This document shows, piece after piece, positions 41,624 through 48,914 of a DNA stretch of 64,000 nucleotides. Source of the stretch: Gulosibacter molinativorax (GTDB lineage Bacteria > Actinomycetota > Actinomycetes > Actinomycetales > Microbacteriaceae). A program made the translations under genes and the position numbers. Under the pieces are notes generated by a model, which had not been told where the DNA came from, did no database searches, and was given only the letters and a program-made list of their open reading frames with translations. The stretch spans positions 124,001 to 188,000 of the forward strand of contig NZ_CP028426.1 in the NCBI RefSeq assembly GCF_003010915.2, given 5' to 3'. Within the stretch, counting starts at the first letter, position 1; each line of letters begins with the position of its first letter.

Positions 41624-41908
41624 TTGCTTGCCTTCCTGGCGGTGCTGGGAGCTGGTCTCCCTTGCTTGTATCTATAGCTTAGCACCCAAAAAGTGGGGGC
41701 GCAACCTCCGGGGGAAACTTTCCTCAAAACACTTTCCCCACCCTTATCCCGCCGCTTCGGTATCCCTCGGGTATCGACGGCACGCAACCCTAGCCAATTC
41801 TCGCCGTATCTCACCGGACGAGATTTGTGAGCGATTTACCTGGTCAGGCTCTCATTCACCGCATTCACCGATGCTCACCGCATTCGCCCGTATCCACGCC
41901 CTGTTGAT
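41624..41908. other. Phage right-end noncoding region
   Basis: No gene seen. It should hold the promoter of the leftward cluster (an AT-rich TATAGA on the minus strand at 41676-41671 is the best -10) and the integrase arm sites (see TCACCG repeats). Confidence 0.5.
41811..41885 (+). repeat. TCACCG direct repeats beside attR
   Basis: TCACCG occurs at 41811, 41856, 41865 and 41875; two of these extend to TCACCGCATTC (41856-41866 and 41875-41885). The last three are about one helical turn apart and end 24 bases before the att core, where integrase arm-type sites are expected. Confidence 0.45.
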
Positions 41909-41943
41909 CGAGAAGTCGCAGGTTCAAATCCTGTATTCCCGAC
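41909..41943 (+). repeat. attR core (35 bp)
   Basis: Identical to 1862-1896. This copy has only the 3' half of tRNA-Pro and is not a functional tRNA. It continues as CA to complete an encoded CCA, showing the original chromosomal sequence. Confidence 0.95.
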
Positions 41944-41948
41944 CATGT

Positions 41949-41988
41949 GAAGTCTCGGAACATCGTTCACGCGATGTCCCGAGACTTC
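41949..41988 (+). terminator. Original tRNA-Pro terminator, displaced
   Basis: A 17-bp stem with one mismatch (41949-41965 with 41972-41988), loop TTCACG, then TTTGGTTTT. Before integration it followed tRNA-Pro directly; it is now separated from it by the 40-kb prophage. Confidence 0.85.
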
Positions 41989-42032
41989 TTTGGTTTTGGC
42001 GCGGGGGTCCAAGAAACCTGTCGAGGGGCCGA

Positions 42033-42377
42033 TCATCGCGGCATGGCGCCTGTCATCTGGCTGGTGGCCGGGCCTTGTTGACCGGTCGCACTCCGAAAAG
42101 ATTGTTCGAGCAGCTTGGTCTGGCGTCGGTTCCAATCGTGCTGCTGCTCGAAATGCGCCGCGACTCCATACAAGACAAGTGCAACGGCGACGACGAACAA
42201 CAAGATTGACACGACGCTGGTCGCCATCACCACAATGAGTAGAACGTTCATGCTCTCCGGGTCGGTGTTCGGCGGCACCACGAAGTTCAGCACTAGGGCG
42301 AGCGCAGCCAAGATGAAGTCGAGCACGAACAAAGCAGCGGCGCTGCGAAGCTTTCCAGAAGCACGATTTTCAGGCAT
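42033..42377 (-). CDS. Small membrane protein
   Basis: A 114-residue protein with two transmembrane helices (about 12-34 and 44-70) and a hydrophilic Gln-rich tail. Chromosomal, next to the prophage. No family recognised. Confidence 0.65.
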   Translation of the reverse strand: MPENRASGKLRSAAALFVLDFILAALALVLNFVVPPNTDPESMNVLLIVVMATSVVSILLFVVAVALVLYGVAAHFEQQHDWNRRQTKLLEQSFRSATGQQGPATSQMTGAMPR

Positions 42378-42826
42378 GAACGTACATTAACCGCGCTGAC
42401 GACGGCCGTCGGGAACCTGCGGACGAACGTTGTGTACCTGTAATGCTGCCCATTGAGCATGTTGGCGATATCGCACCGCGTTGCGGAGAAGTTGCAAACC
42501 TTGGTGTGGATGTTGTGAACCACGAAGTGGACGGCAGCGAACCATGGTGCGAGTTCGTTCCATCTGGGTGAACGCGACGAGCCGTGGTGACGGGACTCCC
42601 TGGTTCGTCAGGGCCACCTTGGAGGGTGCCGGAACTACCCTGGTTCACGGTAGAGGTCCCCTCAAACGCGACCGCAGCAATTTGGTCCGCATCTCAAACA
42701 CCTCACAGCGACATGCAGCGGGAGCTGCCGTGGTCCGGCACTTGAGCGGAACATGGAAGAGTCGAGCGCATCTCACGTTTCGCCACGCTGGTGCGTCTTC
42801 ATAGCGAGCAAGAAGAGGTGATGATC
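42378..42826. other. Noncoding chromosomal region
   Basis: Nothing convincing is coded in these 449 bases: the frames that stay open have atypical composition and no ribosome-binding site. The last 60 bases hold the promoter motif shared with the sigma factor gene (listed separately). Confidence 0.5.
42770..42798 (+). promoter_or_regulatory. Predicted ECF-sigma promoter of first methyltransferase gene
   Basis: ATCTCACGTTT (42770-42780), 11 bases, then TGCGTCT (42792-42798). The same motif with the same spacing precedes the sigma factor gene at 43351-43379. Read as -35 TCTCACG and -10 CGTCT the spacer is 16, right for ECF sigma factors. Confidence 0.6.
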
Positions 42827-43342
42827 ATGACTACGGTTCGACATGCACTGGTCGAGACAACGTTGGGAGAAGTGACGCTGGTCGCTGACGGCGATGATCT
42901 TACGGGGCTGTATTTTCCGGAGCATTGGCACCTACCCGATGAAACGACCTTCGGCGTTCGTGTGGATGCTGAGGAAGACGATGTGCTCGCGCGAGCGAAG
43001 GCGGAACTCGACGAGTTTTTCGTGGGCGACCGCGAGTCGTTCGACGTGTCGGTCCAAACTTGGGGGAACGAGTTCTCCGAGCGTGTGTGGGCAATGTTGC
43101 GTGAGATTCCTTATGGGCAAACCACGACATATGGCGCGCTGGCCGAGAGGCTTGGGGATCGGAGACTTGCACAGCGCGTGGGGCAGGCGGTCGGGAGGAA
43201 CCCGGTGTGCGTGTTCATTCCGTGTCATCGCGTCGTCGGTGCCGATGGATCGCTGACGGGGTATGCGGGTGGTCTGGACCGCAAGCGATTCCTACTGGAG
43301 TTGGAAGAGCCAGCCGAGGCGTCAGGCTCGCGGCTGTTTTAG
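42827..43342 (+). CDS. ogt: O6-alkylguanine-DNA methyltransferase (Ogt-type)
   Basis: A 171-residue suicide repair protein that transfers the alkyl group from O6-alkylguanine to its own cysteine. The active-site motif IPCHRVV is intact, preceded by the DNA-recognition helix (YGQTTTYGALAERLG) and followed by GYAGGLDRKRFLLELE. AGAGGTG six bases before ATG 42827 defines the start. It is the first gene of an alkylation-repair island. Confidence 0.93.
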   Translation: MTTVRHALVETTLGEVTLVADGDDLTGLYFPEHWHLPDETTFGVRVDAEEDDVLARAKAELDEFFVGDRESFDVSVQTWGNEFSERVWAMLREIPYGQTTTYGALAERLGDRRLAQRVGQAVGRNPVCVFIPCHRVVGADGSLTGYAGGLDRKRFLLELEEPAEASGSRLF

Positions 43343-43350
43343 AAAGTCTG

Positions 43351-43379
43351 ATCTCACGTTTGAACCGACTGATGCGTTT
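43351..43379 (+). promoter_or_regulatory. Predicted ECF-sigma promoter of the sigma gene (autoregulation)
   Basis: ATCTCACGTTT (43351-43361), 11 bases, then TGCGTTT (43373-43379), matching the motif before the first methyltransferase. Transcription would start near 43386, right at the GTG/ATG of the sigma gene, implying a leaderless mRNA. Confidence 0.6.
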
Positions 43380-43387
43380 ACCGTGTG

Positions 43388-43891
43388 ATGAAGATGAAGC
43401 ATCCATTCGAGCAGGCGGTCAAGCGGCACGGGGAGACTGTGCTGCGGGTCTGTCGCGCCGTGCTGGGGCCAGGCGCGGATGCTGACGACGCGTGGTCTGA
43501 GACGTTCCTCGCCGCACTGAAGTCTTGGCCGGACCTGCCGGAGGACACGAACGTTGAAGCGTGGTTGGTGCGCGTGGCCCGTCGAAAGGCGATCGACGTA
43601 ACCCGAGCGCGCGCTCGGCGCGCGATTCCGAGCGATTCCCTCCCAGAACAGGTCTCGACGTTGGGCATCCCCGGCCGTGACGAGTACGGGGTGTGGGCGG
43701 CGGTCGCCGTGCTCCCGGAACGACAGCGCCTCGCGGTCGCCTATCACTATCTCGGCGGGCTGCCGCACGCCGAGACCGCCGAGATCATCGGCGGCAGCCC
43801 GGATGCGGTGCGCCGCGCCGCGGCCGACGGTATGAAGACCTTGCGACAGATCTATCACTCGGGCGAGCACACGAAGGGAGCGCCCCGATGA
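43388..43891 (+). CDS. ECF-type RNA polymerase sigma factor
   Basis: A 167-residue sigma factor. Region 2 (DADDAWSETFLAAL, EAWLVRVARRKAIDVTRA) and region 4 (VLPERQRLAVAYHYLGGLPHAETAEIIGGSPDAVRRAAADGMKTL) are complete. No anti-sigma factor gene lies next to it. It is followed with an ATGA overlap by alkylation-repair genes, so it most likely controls them. GTG 43385 is a possible alternative start. Confidence 0.9.
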   Translation: MKMKHPFEQAVKRHGETVLRVCRAVLGPGADADDAWSETFLAALKSWPDLPEDTNVEAWLVRVARRKAIDVTRARARRAIPSDSLPEQVSTLGIPGRDEYGVWAAVAVLPERQRLAVAYHYLGGLPHAETAEIIGGSPDAVRRAAADGMKTLRQIYHSGEHTKGAPR

Positions 43892-44532
43892 GCGACATCA
43901 CACCATCCGGCCTGAACCTCGCGGCCGATCGTAACCAGGGGGCCGAGCACGCCGCACTATTCCCGATCGAGCCCGGCACGATGACCGACCTGCACACGCG
44001 ACTGGCGGCCATTGCCGGTGAGCACGGCTTGCTCGACGTCGCCTACCGTACGATCGACACCCCAGTCGGCCCGCTGCTGTTGGCTGCGACCGAGAAGGGT
44101 CTCGTGCGCGTCGCGTTCGAACGCGAAGGCTTCGACACGGTACTCGAAACCTTGGCGAAGAAGATCAGCCCTCGCGTGTTGGAAGCCCCGCGTCGCTTGG
44201 ATGCGGTCGCCGAGGAAATCGAGGAGTACTTCGCCGGTACGCGGCACGCGTTCGATCTGCCGCTCGATTACGCGATGTCCTCGGGGTTCCGGCAGATCGT
44301 GCAGCGTTACTTGCCGCACATCGGCTACGGGCGCACCGAGTCGTACAAGGAGGTTGCGGAGCACGTCGGCAATCCGAAAGCGGTGCGGGCTGTGGGTACG
44401 GCGTGCGCGACGAACCCGTTGCCGGTGGTGGTGCCCTGCCACCGGGTGCTGCGCACCGACGGCAGTCTCGGCGGGTACATCGGCGGCCTGGACGCGAAGA
44501 CGACGCTACTGACATTGGAGAAGGCAGCATGA
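43888..44532 (+). CDS. Second O6-alkylguanine methyltransferase (Ada C-terminal-like)
   Basis: A 214-residue protein. Residues 50-210 form an MGMT domain with VPCHRVLR and GGYIGGLDAKTTLLTLE. About 50 extra N-terminal residues lack any Ada-type zinc or AraC helix-turn-helix. This looks like the repair domain of Ada without its activator parts. It is translationally coupled to the sigma gene. Confidence 0.9.
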   Translation: MSDITPSGLNLAADRNQGAEHAALFPIEPGTMTDLHTRLAAIAGEHGLLDVAYRTIDTPVGPLLLAATEKGLVRVAFEREGFDTVLETLAKKISPRVLEAPRRLDAVAEEIEEYFAGTRHAFDLPLDYAMSSGFRQIVQRYLPHIGYGRTESYKEVAEHVGNPKAVRAVGTACATNPLPVVVPCHRVLRTDGSLGGYIGGLDAKTTLLTLEKAA

Positions 44533-45260
44533 ACACGAAACAAACCAAGCCAGACGTCTACGCTCAGCGCGTGGACTCCGGGAACTGGGAGGCGATCACC
44601 GCCGAGGTGAACGAGTACGGCGGGGCGCTGCTGCCGCAGTTGCTCACACCGGAGGAGGCCGAGGAGATTCGTGGCCTCTACGAGGTGGATGCGATGTTCC
44701 GGCAGACGGTCAACATGGGGCGAGTGCGTTTCGGCGAGGGCCAATACAAGTATTTCCATGCCCCGTATCCGGAGCCGATCGAGCGACTCAAACAGGCCCT
44801 GTACCCACATCTGCTGCCCATCGCGCGCGACTGGTGGGGGAAGCTTGGCCGAGACGCGATCTGGCCGGACACCCTGGACGAGTGGCTTCAGATGTGCCAT
44901 GAGGCGGGACAGGACAAGTCAACCGCGATCCTGCTGAAGTATGGCGAAAAGGACTGGAACGCGTTGCACCGCGATCTCTACGGGGACCGGGTGTTTCCGC
45001 TGCAGGTGGTAATCAATCTCAATAATCCGGGTGTGGACCACACCGGTGGTGAGTTCTTGTTGTTGGAGCAGCGGCCCCGGGCGCAATCGCGTGGCTCGGC
45101 GTTCTTGTTGCCGCAGGGGCACGGGTACGTGTTCACGACGCGGGACCGGCCCGTGGAGTCTAGGCGGGGCTGGTCGGCGGCGCCGGTACGCCACGGAGTG
45201 TCCGCAATCCGTTCGGGGGAGCGGTTCACGCTTGCGCTGGTCTTCCATGACGCCGCGTGA
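44529..45260 (+). CDS. 2-oxoglutarate/Fe(II) oxygenase
   Basis: A 243-residue enzyme. The facial triad is visible as HRDLYGD (HxD) and RHGVSAI (His), with Arg in ERFTLALVFHDA binding 2-oxoglutarate. The double-stranded beta-helix text (FPLQVVINLN, GGEFLLLEQ) fits prolyl-hydroxylase-like enzymes. It differs from AlkB, encoded two genes downstream; its place between repair genes suggests a role in alkylation damage or base/protein demethylation, unproven. ATGA overlap upstream. Confidence 0.83.
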   Translation: MNTKQTKPDVYAQRVDSGNWEAITAEVNEYGGALLPQLLTPEEAEEIRGLYEVDAMFRQTVNMGRVRFGEGQYKYFHAPYPEPIERLKQALYPHLLPIARDWWGKLGRDAIWPDTLDEWLQMCHEAGQDKSTAILLKYGEKDWNALHRDLYGDRVFPLQVVINLNNPGVDHTGGEFLLLEQRPRAQSRGSAFLLPQGHGYVFTTRDRPVESRRGWSAAPVRHGVSAIRSGERFTLALVFHDAA

Positions 45261-45267
45261 GGGCATG

Positions 45268-45540
45268 ATGACCGGTAAGACGTATACGCTCCTCGGCGCG
45301 GACCGCAGCCCGTATGAGAGCGTGACTCCCGGGATCCTGGGCGGGCACCGTGGCGGACGGATCTATGGCCGACTGGATTGCCCGGCGGCGCTGCGGGCGA
45401 TCGCGAAGGGCGGTTACGTGAAGAACCGGGTGTTCTTCGCCAACGAGGCCATCGCGATCGCCGCGGGGTTCCGCCCCTGCGGCGCGTGCCTGCCGGAGAA
45501 GTATGCCTTGTGGAAACGGTCACGCGAGGCGGCCCGATGA
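45268..45540 (+). CDS. Ada N-terminal-domain-like protein lacking the acceptor cysteine
   Basis: A 90-residue protein aligned with the Ada zinc domain: IYGRLDC takes the place of IFCRPSC, and AAGFRPCGACLPE matches AAGFRPCKRCQPD. Three zinc Cys remain (38, 71, 74), but the methyl-accepting cysteine is Gly34. It cannot repair methylphosphotriesters by the Ada mechanism and has no helix-turn-helix. It might bind DNA or act as a structural or sensor protein. Confidence 0.8.
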   Translation: MTGKTYTLLGADRSPYESVTPGILGGHRGGRIYGRLDCPAALRAIAKGGYVKNRVFFANEAIAIAAGFRPCGACLPEKYALWKRSREAAR

Positions 45541-46208
45541 GCACTCTCTTCGGAGACGACATGCTGGACCGGGCTGCACCCGAGCTGCCCGAAGGGGCAC
45601 ACTTTGTGCCAAGCTGGCTCACACTCGAGCAGCAGCGGTGGATCGTGGCTCGCTTCCATGAGTGGACCAAGGGCCCCGTTCCTATCAGGGCCGCGAAGGT
45701 TCGAGGGCACGAGATGAGCGTGCGCACGGTGTGCCTTGGTTGGCATTGGCGACCCTACGAATACACCCGAGAGGCCGTTGATGTGAACGGTAACCGGGTA
45801 CTCGATTTCCCAGACTGGATGGTGCGCCTCGGCCGCAAAGCGCTTGTCGCCACGTCGGGCGACCCGCACGCGGGCGATGACTACACGCCGGACACGGCGC
45901 TGGTGAACTACTACGACGACACCGCGCGGATGGGGATGCACCAAGACAAGGATGAACGCGCCCGGGCCCCTGTGGTGTCGCTGTCAATCGGCGACACCTG
46001 TCGATTCCGATTCGGCAACACCGAGACGCGGGGCAGGCCTTATCAGGACATCGACCTGGCATCCGGCGACCTGTTCGTCTTCGGCGGCCCGTCGAGGCTG
46101 GCCTACCACGGCATCCCGAAGGTGTACCCCGGCACCGCACCTGCGGGCTGCGGGCTCGAGACCGGACGAATCAACATCACGATGCGGGTTACCGGCCTCG
46201 ACGGTTGA
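45537..46208 (+). CDS. alkB: AlkB-type alkylated-DNA dioxygenase
   Basis: A 223-residue oxidative demethylase for 1-methyladenine and 3-methylcytosine. Key motifs: NYYDDTARMGMHQDKDE (HxD), LAYHGIPKV (His) and GRINITMR (the 2OG-binding RxNxTxR). The nucleotide lid segment (VRTVCLGW) is also typical. ATGA overlap with the Ada-like gene. Confidence 0.93.
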   Translation: MSTLFGDDMLDRAAPELPEGAHFVPSWLTLEQQRWIVARFHEWTKGPVPIRAAKVRGHEMSVRTVCLGWHWRPYEYTREAVDVNGNRVLDFPDWMVRLGRKALVATSGDPHAGDDYTPDTALVNYYDDTARMGMHQDKDERARAPVVSLSIGDTCRFRFGNTETRGRPYQDIDLASGDLFVFGGPSRLAYHGIPKVYPGTAPAGCGLETGRINITMRVTGLDG

Positions 46209-46249
46209 ACTGAAACACGCATCCGCACCGAAGCAGCGAAAGAAGCAGA

Positions 46250-46891
46250 TTGAGCATACCGACCACCGCAGCATCCAAAACCACCGATGCCACCGATGAT
46301 CCAGGCATTGTCGTCGGTGATGACGGACTGGCCCGTCCGGCATGGGCGAGCGTCGACCCGATGCTTCGGGAGTACTACGACACCGAGTGGGGCATGCCTA
46401 TCCGCGACGAGCAGGGCATGTACGAGCGAATCAGTCTCGAGGCGTTTCAAGCGGGCCTGTCCTGGGCCACGATCCTGCGCAAGCGGCCCGCCTTTCGCGC
46501 CGCATTCAACGACTTCGAACCGGAACAGGTCGCTGGCTACGGTGAAACAGAGATAGAACGGCTCATGGCCGACACCGGTATCGTGCGAAACAAGGCGAAG
46601 ATCCATGCCGCGATCACCAATGCGAATGCGACCATTCGGCTTCGCGAACGAGGGGGTCTGGTTAGCTTCGTGTGGTCGTTCCAGCCCGCTGAGACACCGA
46701 TGCCGCGCACGTTCGCGGAGATTCCCACGAAATCACCTGAATCCTTCGCTTTGTCAAAGGCACTTCGCAAGGAAGGATTCTCGTTCGTCGGCCCCACGAC
46801 GATGTACGCGCTGATGGAGGCGGTGGGGATCATCGACACGCATCTGCTCGGCTCGCACCGCCGTGGCTCGTCGGGTGTCTGGCCCGCATGA
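46250..46891 (+). CDS. tag: DNA-3-methyladenine glycosylase I
   Basis: A 213-residue base-excision enzyme. DTEWGMP (Glu and Trp of the base pocket), SLEAFQAGLSWATILRKRPAFRAAF and the C-terminal FSFVGPTTMYALMEAVGIIDTHLLGSH are characteristic of TagI, although the usual zinc Cys/His set at the ends is not obvious. TTG start behind AGAAGC. It completes the alkylation island, 41 bases after alkB. Confidence 0.9.
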   Translation: MSIPTTAASKTTDATDDPGIVVGDDGLARPAWASVDPMLREYYDTEWGMPIRDEQGMYERISLEAFQAGLSWATILRKRPAFRAAFNDFEPEQVAGYGETEIERLMADTGIVRNKAKIHAAITNANATIRLRERGGLVSFVWSFQPAETPMPRTFAEIPTKSPESFALSKALRKEGFSFVGPTTMYALMEAVGIIDTHLLGSHRRGSSGVWPA

Positions 46892-46974
46892 GATAAGCGG
46901 CAGCACGGATGCCTCTGTGCACGCTCGCGCTGGATTAGCGCACGAACGCCGAAAGCGAACCGCTCACCACCCCG

Positions 46975-46998
46975 ATCTCAGGGTTCGGCTGAGATAAT
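46975..46998 (+). promoter_or_regulatory. Palindrome and -10 at a leaderless-type start
   Basis: ATCTCAG (46975-46981) and CTGAGAT (46989-46995) form a perfect palindrome with a 7-base centre, overlapping the -10 GATAAT (46993-46998). Transcription would begin at about the ATG (47006). It may be an operator. Confidence 0.4.
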
Positions 46999-47005
46999 TC
47001 TTGAA

Positions 47006-48022
47006 ATGGATGCGCTGGGATGGAACTCGACCGGAAGTGACGGGGCTATTGAGCGCGCCCGTCCAGGATCAGGCGTGCAGTGGCGCCGCCGCGGACCGGC
47101 GCTCGAACTGAACTTTGAGAAGCCCATCGGCGACAAGATGTGGCGCAAGAACGCGTTCTCCCCGGGCGCGATCCCGTGGCTGTGGGGCATCGGCTGGGGT
47201 GTCGCGGGCATCGCCGGATACGCCGCACTCGCGGTGATCGGCGGCGTCATCTCGCTGTTCGCGGGCGCGGCCATCCTGCCGCCGCTCGCGGTACTCATCG
47301 GCGGCCTCGTGGTCGGCCCCGCCGCGGGCATCGCGGGATTCCTCGCGGGCCGGAAGAAGCAGGATTCCGTCCGTGAACGTCAGGCCACCGAATACCGCTA
47401 CACGGAGGCGATCACTGACGCCGTCGGCAACGAGTATCGCGGGGCCGGCGCCAAGACGTTCCTGAACAAGATCGCGGAGGTCATGCGCACAGGCAGGCCG
47501 CTGCGCGCAAACGTGCTGTCCGTCAACGGCTACGCCGAATTCAGCATCGAGCCGATCGGTCCGTCGAGCATCCGCATCCAGCCGCTCGAAATCCCGGCCG
47601 AGGGCAAGCTCTACAACAAGCTCGCGCGGCAATTCGTGAGTAAGCCGGTCGATGAATCGCTCGTCACCGCGCCGGTCGACAAGAAGATGGCCGTACTCGA
47701 GGAGCGGCTCGAGGCCATCCGTAAGGTCGGCAACATCGACTCGCGACACCAGGCATACCCGCAGTTCTCGATGCTCCAGGTCGATCGCATCAGCGAGTAT
47801 CGGCAGCTCGCATCGCGCGCCAACCGGGTCGCGTCGATCAACAGCCCCGAGGCACAGGCAACTGCGATGGAGCTGCTCGAGAACCTCGACCACGTCGTGG
47901 ACCTCATGAAGGTCGGCGTCGATGAGCTCGAGGTCAACGTCCTCAAGGACGCCGAGATCCGCTCAGACGCCCACCTCATCTTCCTGCGCGACAAGTACAA
48001 CCGCCTCGAGCGCGAGGAATAG
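47006..48022 (+). CDS. Membrane protein of unknown function
   Basis: A 338-residue protein with two or three Gly/Ala-rich helices (about 55-78, 80-98, 100-115), then a cytoplasmic helical domain of 220 residues with coiled-coil features. No family recognised. No Shine-Dalgarno precedes the ATG, which fits leaderless translation. Confidence 0.7.
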   Translation: MDALGWNSTGSDGAIERARPGSGVQWRRRGPALELNFEKPIGDKMWRKNAFSPGAIPWLWGIGWGVAGIAGYAALAVIGGVISLFAGAAILPPLAVLIGGLVVGPAAGIAGFLAGRKKQDSVRERQATEYRYTEAITDAVGNEYRGAGAKTFLNKIAEVMRTGRPLRANVLSVNGYAEFSIEPIGPSSIRIQPLEIPAEGKLYNKLARQFVSKPVDESLVTAPVDKKMAVLEERLEAIRKVGNIDSRHQAYPQFSMLQVDRISEYRQLASRANRVASINSPEAQATAMELLENLDHVVDLMKVGVDELEVNVLKDAEIRSDAHLIFLRDKYNRLEREE

Positions 48023-48034
48023 CTCGCAGCGCAG

Positions 48035-48886
48035 TTACTCCGAGTCGAAGCCCTTCGCCGCGAGCCACTCGCGGATCTGGTGCCGGCCGTGCATCCCCTC
48101 GACCGAACCGATGCGGCGGTTGAGCGTGAACGCCCAGCTGTAGTTCTCGCGACCGTAATCGGCGTAATAGTCGGCGAGGTGCTGTTCGTACTCGCGCGAG
48201 GCCGATTCCCACGCTCCGGCGTCGTATTGCTCGTGGTGCAAGACCGCGCGCTGCGGCAGCCGGGGCTTGGTGGATGCGCGCTCGGTCGGGTCGGGGACGC
48301 CAACCGCGAGCCCCACAACGGGAAAGACGTACTCCGGTAGATTCAGCTCGCGCGAGAGCTCGAGCGGATTGTTACGCACCGAGCCGACGAACACCCCGCC
48401 GAGGCCGAGCGACTCGGCGGCAAGCAACGCGTTCTGCCCCGCGATCCCGGAGTCGACGAACGACACGAGCGTGTTTTCGAGATAGCCGACCGAATCCACC
48501 TCGGTGCCGTGCGCGGCCTCGACGATGCGGGTGTTGCGGTTGAAATCGGCGGTCCACACGAGAAACACCGAGCAGTGCTCGATATAGGGATGCCCGCCGA
48601 GCGCCGCCGAGATCCGGTCCTTCCGCGCCTGGTCGCGCACCGCGACGACGCTCCAGACCTGCAGATTGGAGGACTGCGAACCCGACTGCGCGGCCGCGAC
48701 GATCAACTCGAGCTGCGCATCCGTCACCTCTGCCGGCAGAAACTTGCGCACCGAACGGTGCCGCAACTGCAAGTTGATGGTCGCGTTGCCGTCGGCAAGC
48801 GGGCCAGGATGCGCAGCACCGTATCGGCGCTCTACCAGCTCGTTGGTCGAAGGGTCGGACTCGCGGGCGGCGTCGTGGTTCGTCAT
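48035..48886 (-). CDS. Nitroreductase-family flavoprotein (NfsA-like)
   Basis: A 283-residue FMN enzyme. RHRSVRKFLP, SGSQSSNLQVWSVVAV, GLGGVFVGSVRNN and FPVVGLAVGVPD follow NfsA/FRP-type NAD(P)H oxidoreductases. It lies 28 bases after the acyl-CoA-dehydrogenase-like gene on the same strand and is probably the last gene of that operon. It could supply reduced flavin to it. Confidence 0.87.
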   Translation of the reverse strand: MTNHDAARESDPSTNELVERRYGAAHPGPLADGNATINLQLRHRSVRKFLPAEVTDAQLELIVAAAQSGSQSSNLQVWSVVAVRDQARKDRISAALGGHPYIEHCSVFLVWTADFNRNTRIVEAAHGTEVDSVGYLENTLVSFVDSGIAGQNALLAAESLGLGGVFVGSVRNNPLELSRELNLPEYVFPVVGLAVGVPDPTERASTKPRLPQRAVLHHEQYDAGAWESASREYEQHLADYYADYGRENYSWAFTLNRRIGSVEGMHGRHQIREWLAAKGFDSE

Positions 48887-48914
48887 AGAACGAATCTACT
48901 TGCTTGGTGCCTGA

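Noticed and set aside
41811..41885. Short CRISPR array suggested by spaced repeats
   Set aside because: Repeats are 6-11 bases and 9-10 bases apart, far too short for a CRISPR array; no cas genes in the window.
41890..41943. Second tRNA-Pro at the prophage right end
   Set aside because: Only the 3' half is present; acceptor 5' strand, D arm and anticodon loop are missing. It is attR.
42481..42804. 107-residue rightward frame in the gap after the prophage
   Set aside because: No ribosome-binding site, atypical composition, and it overlaps the predicted promoter of the methyltransferase gene.
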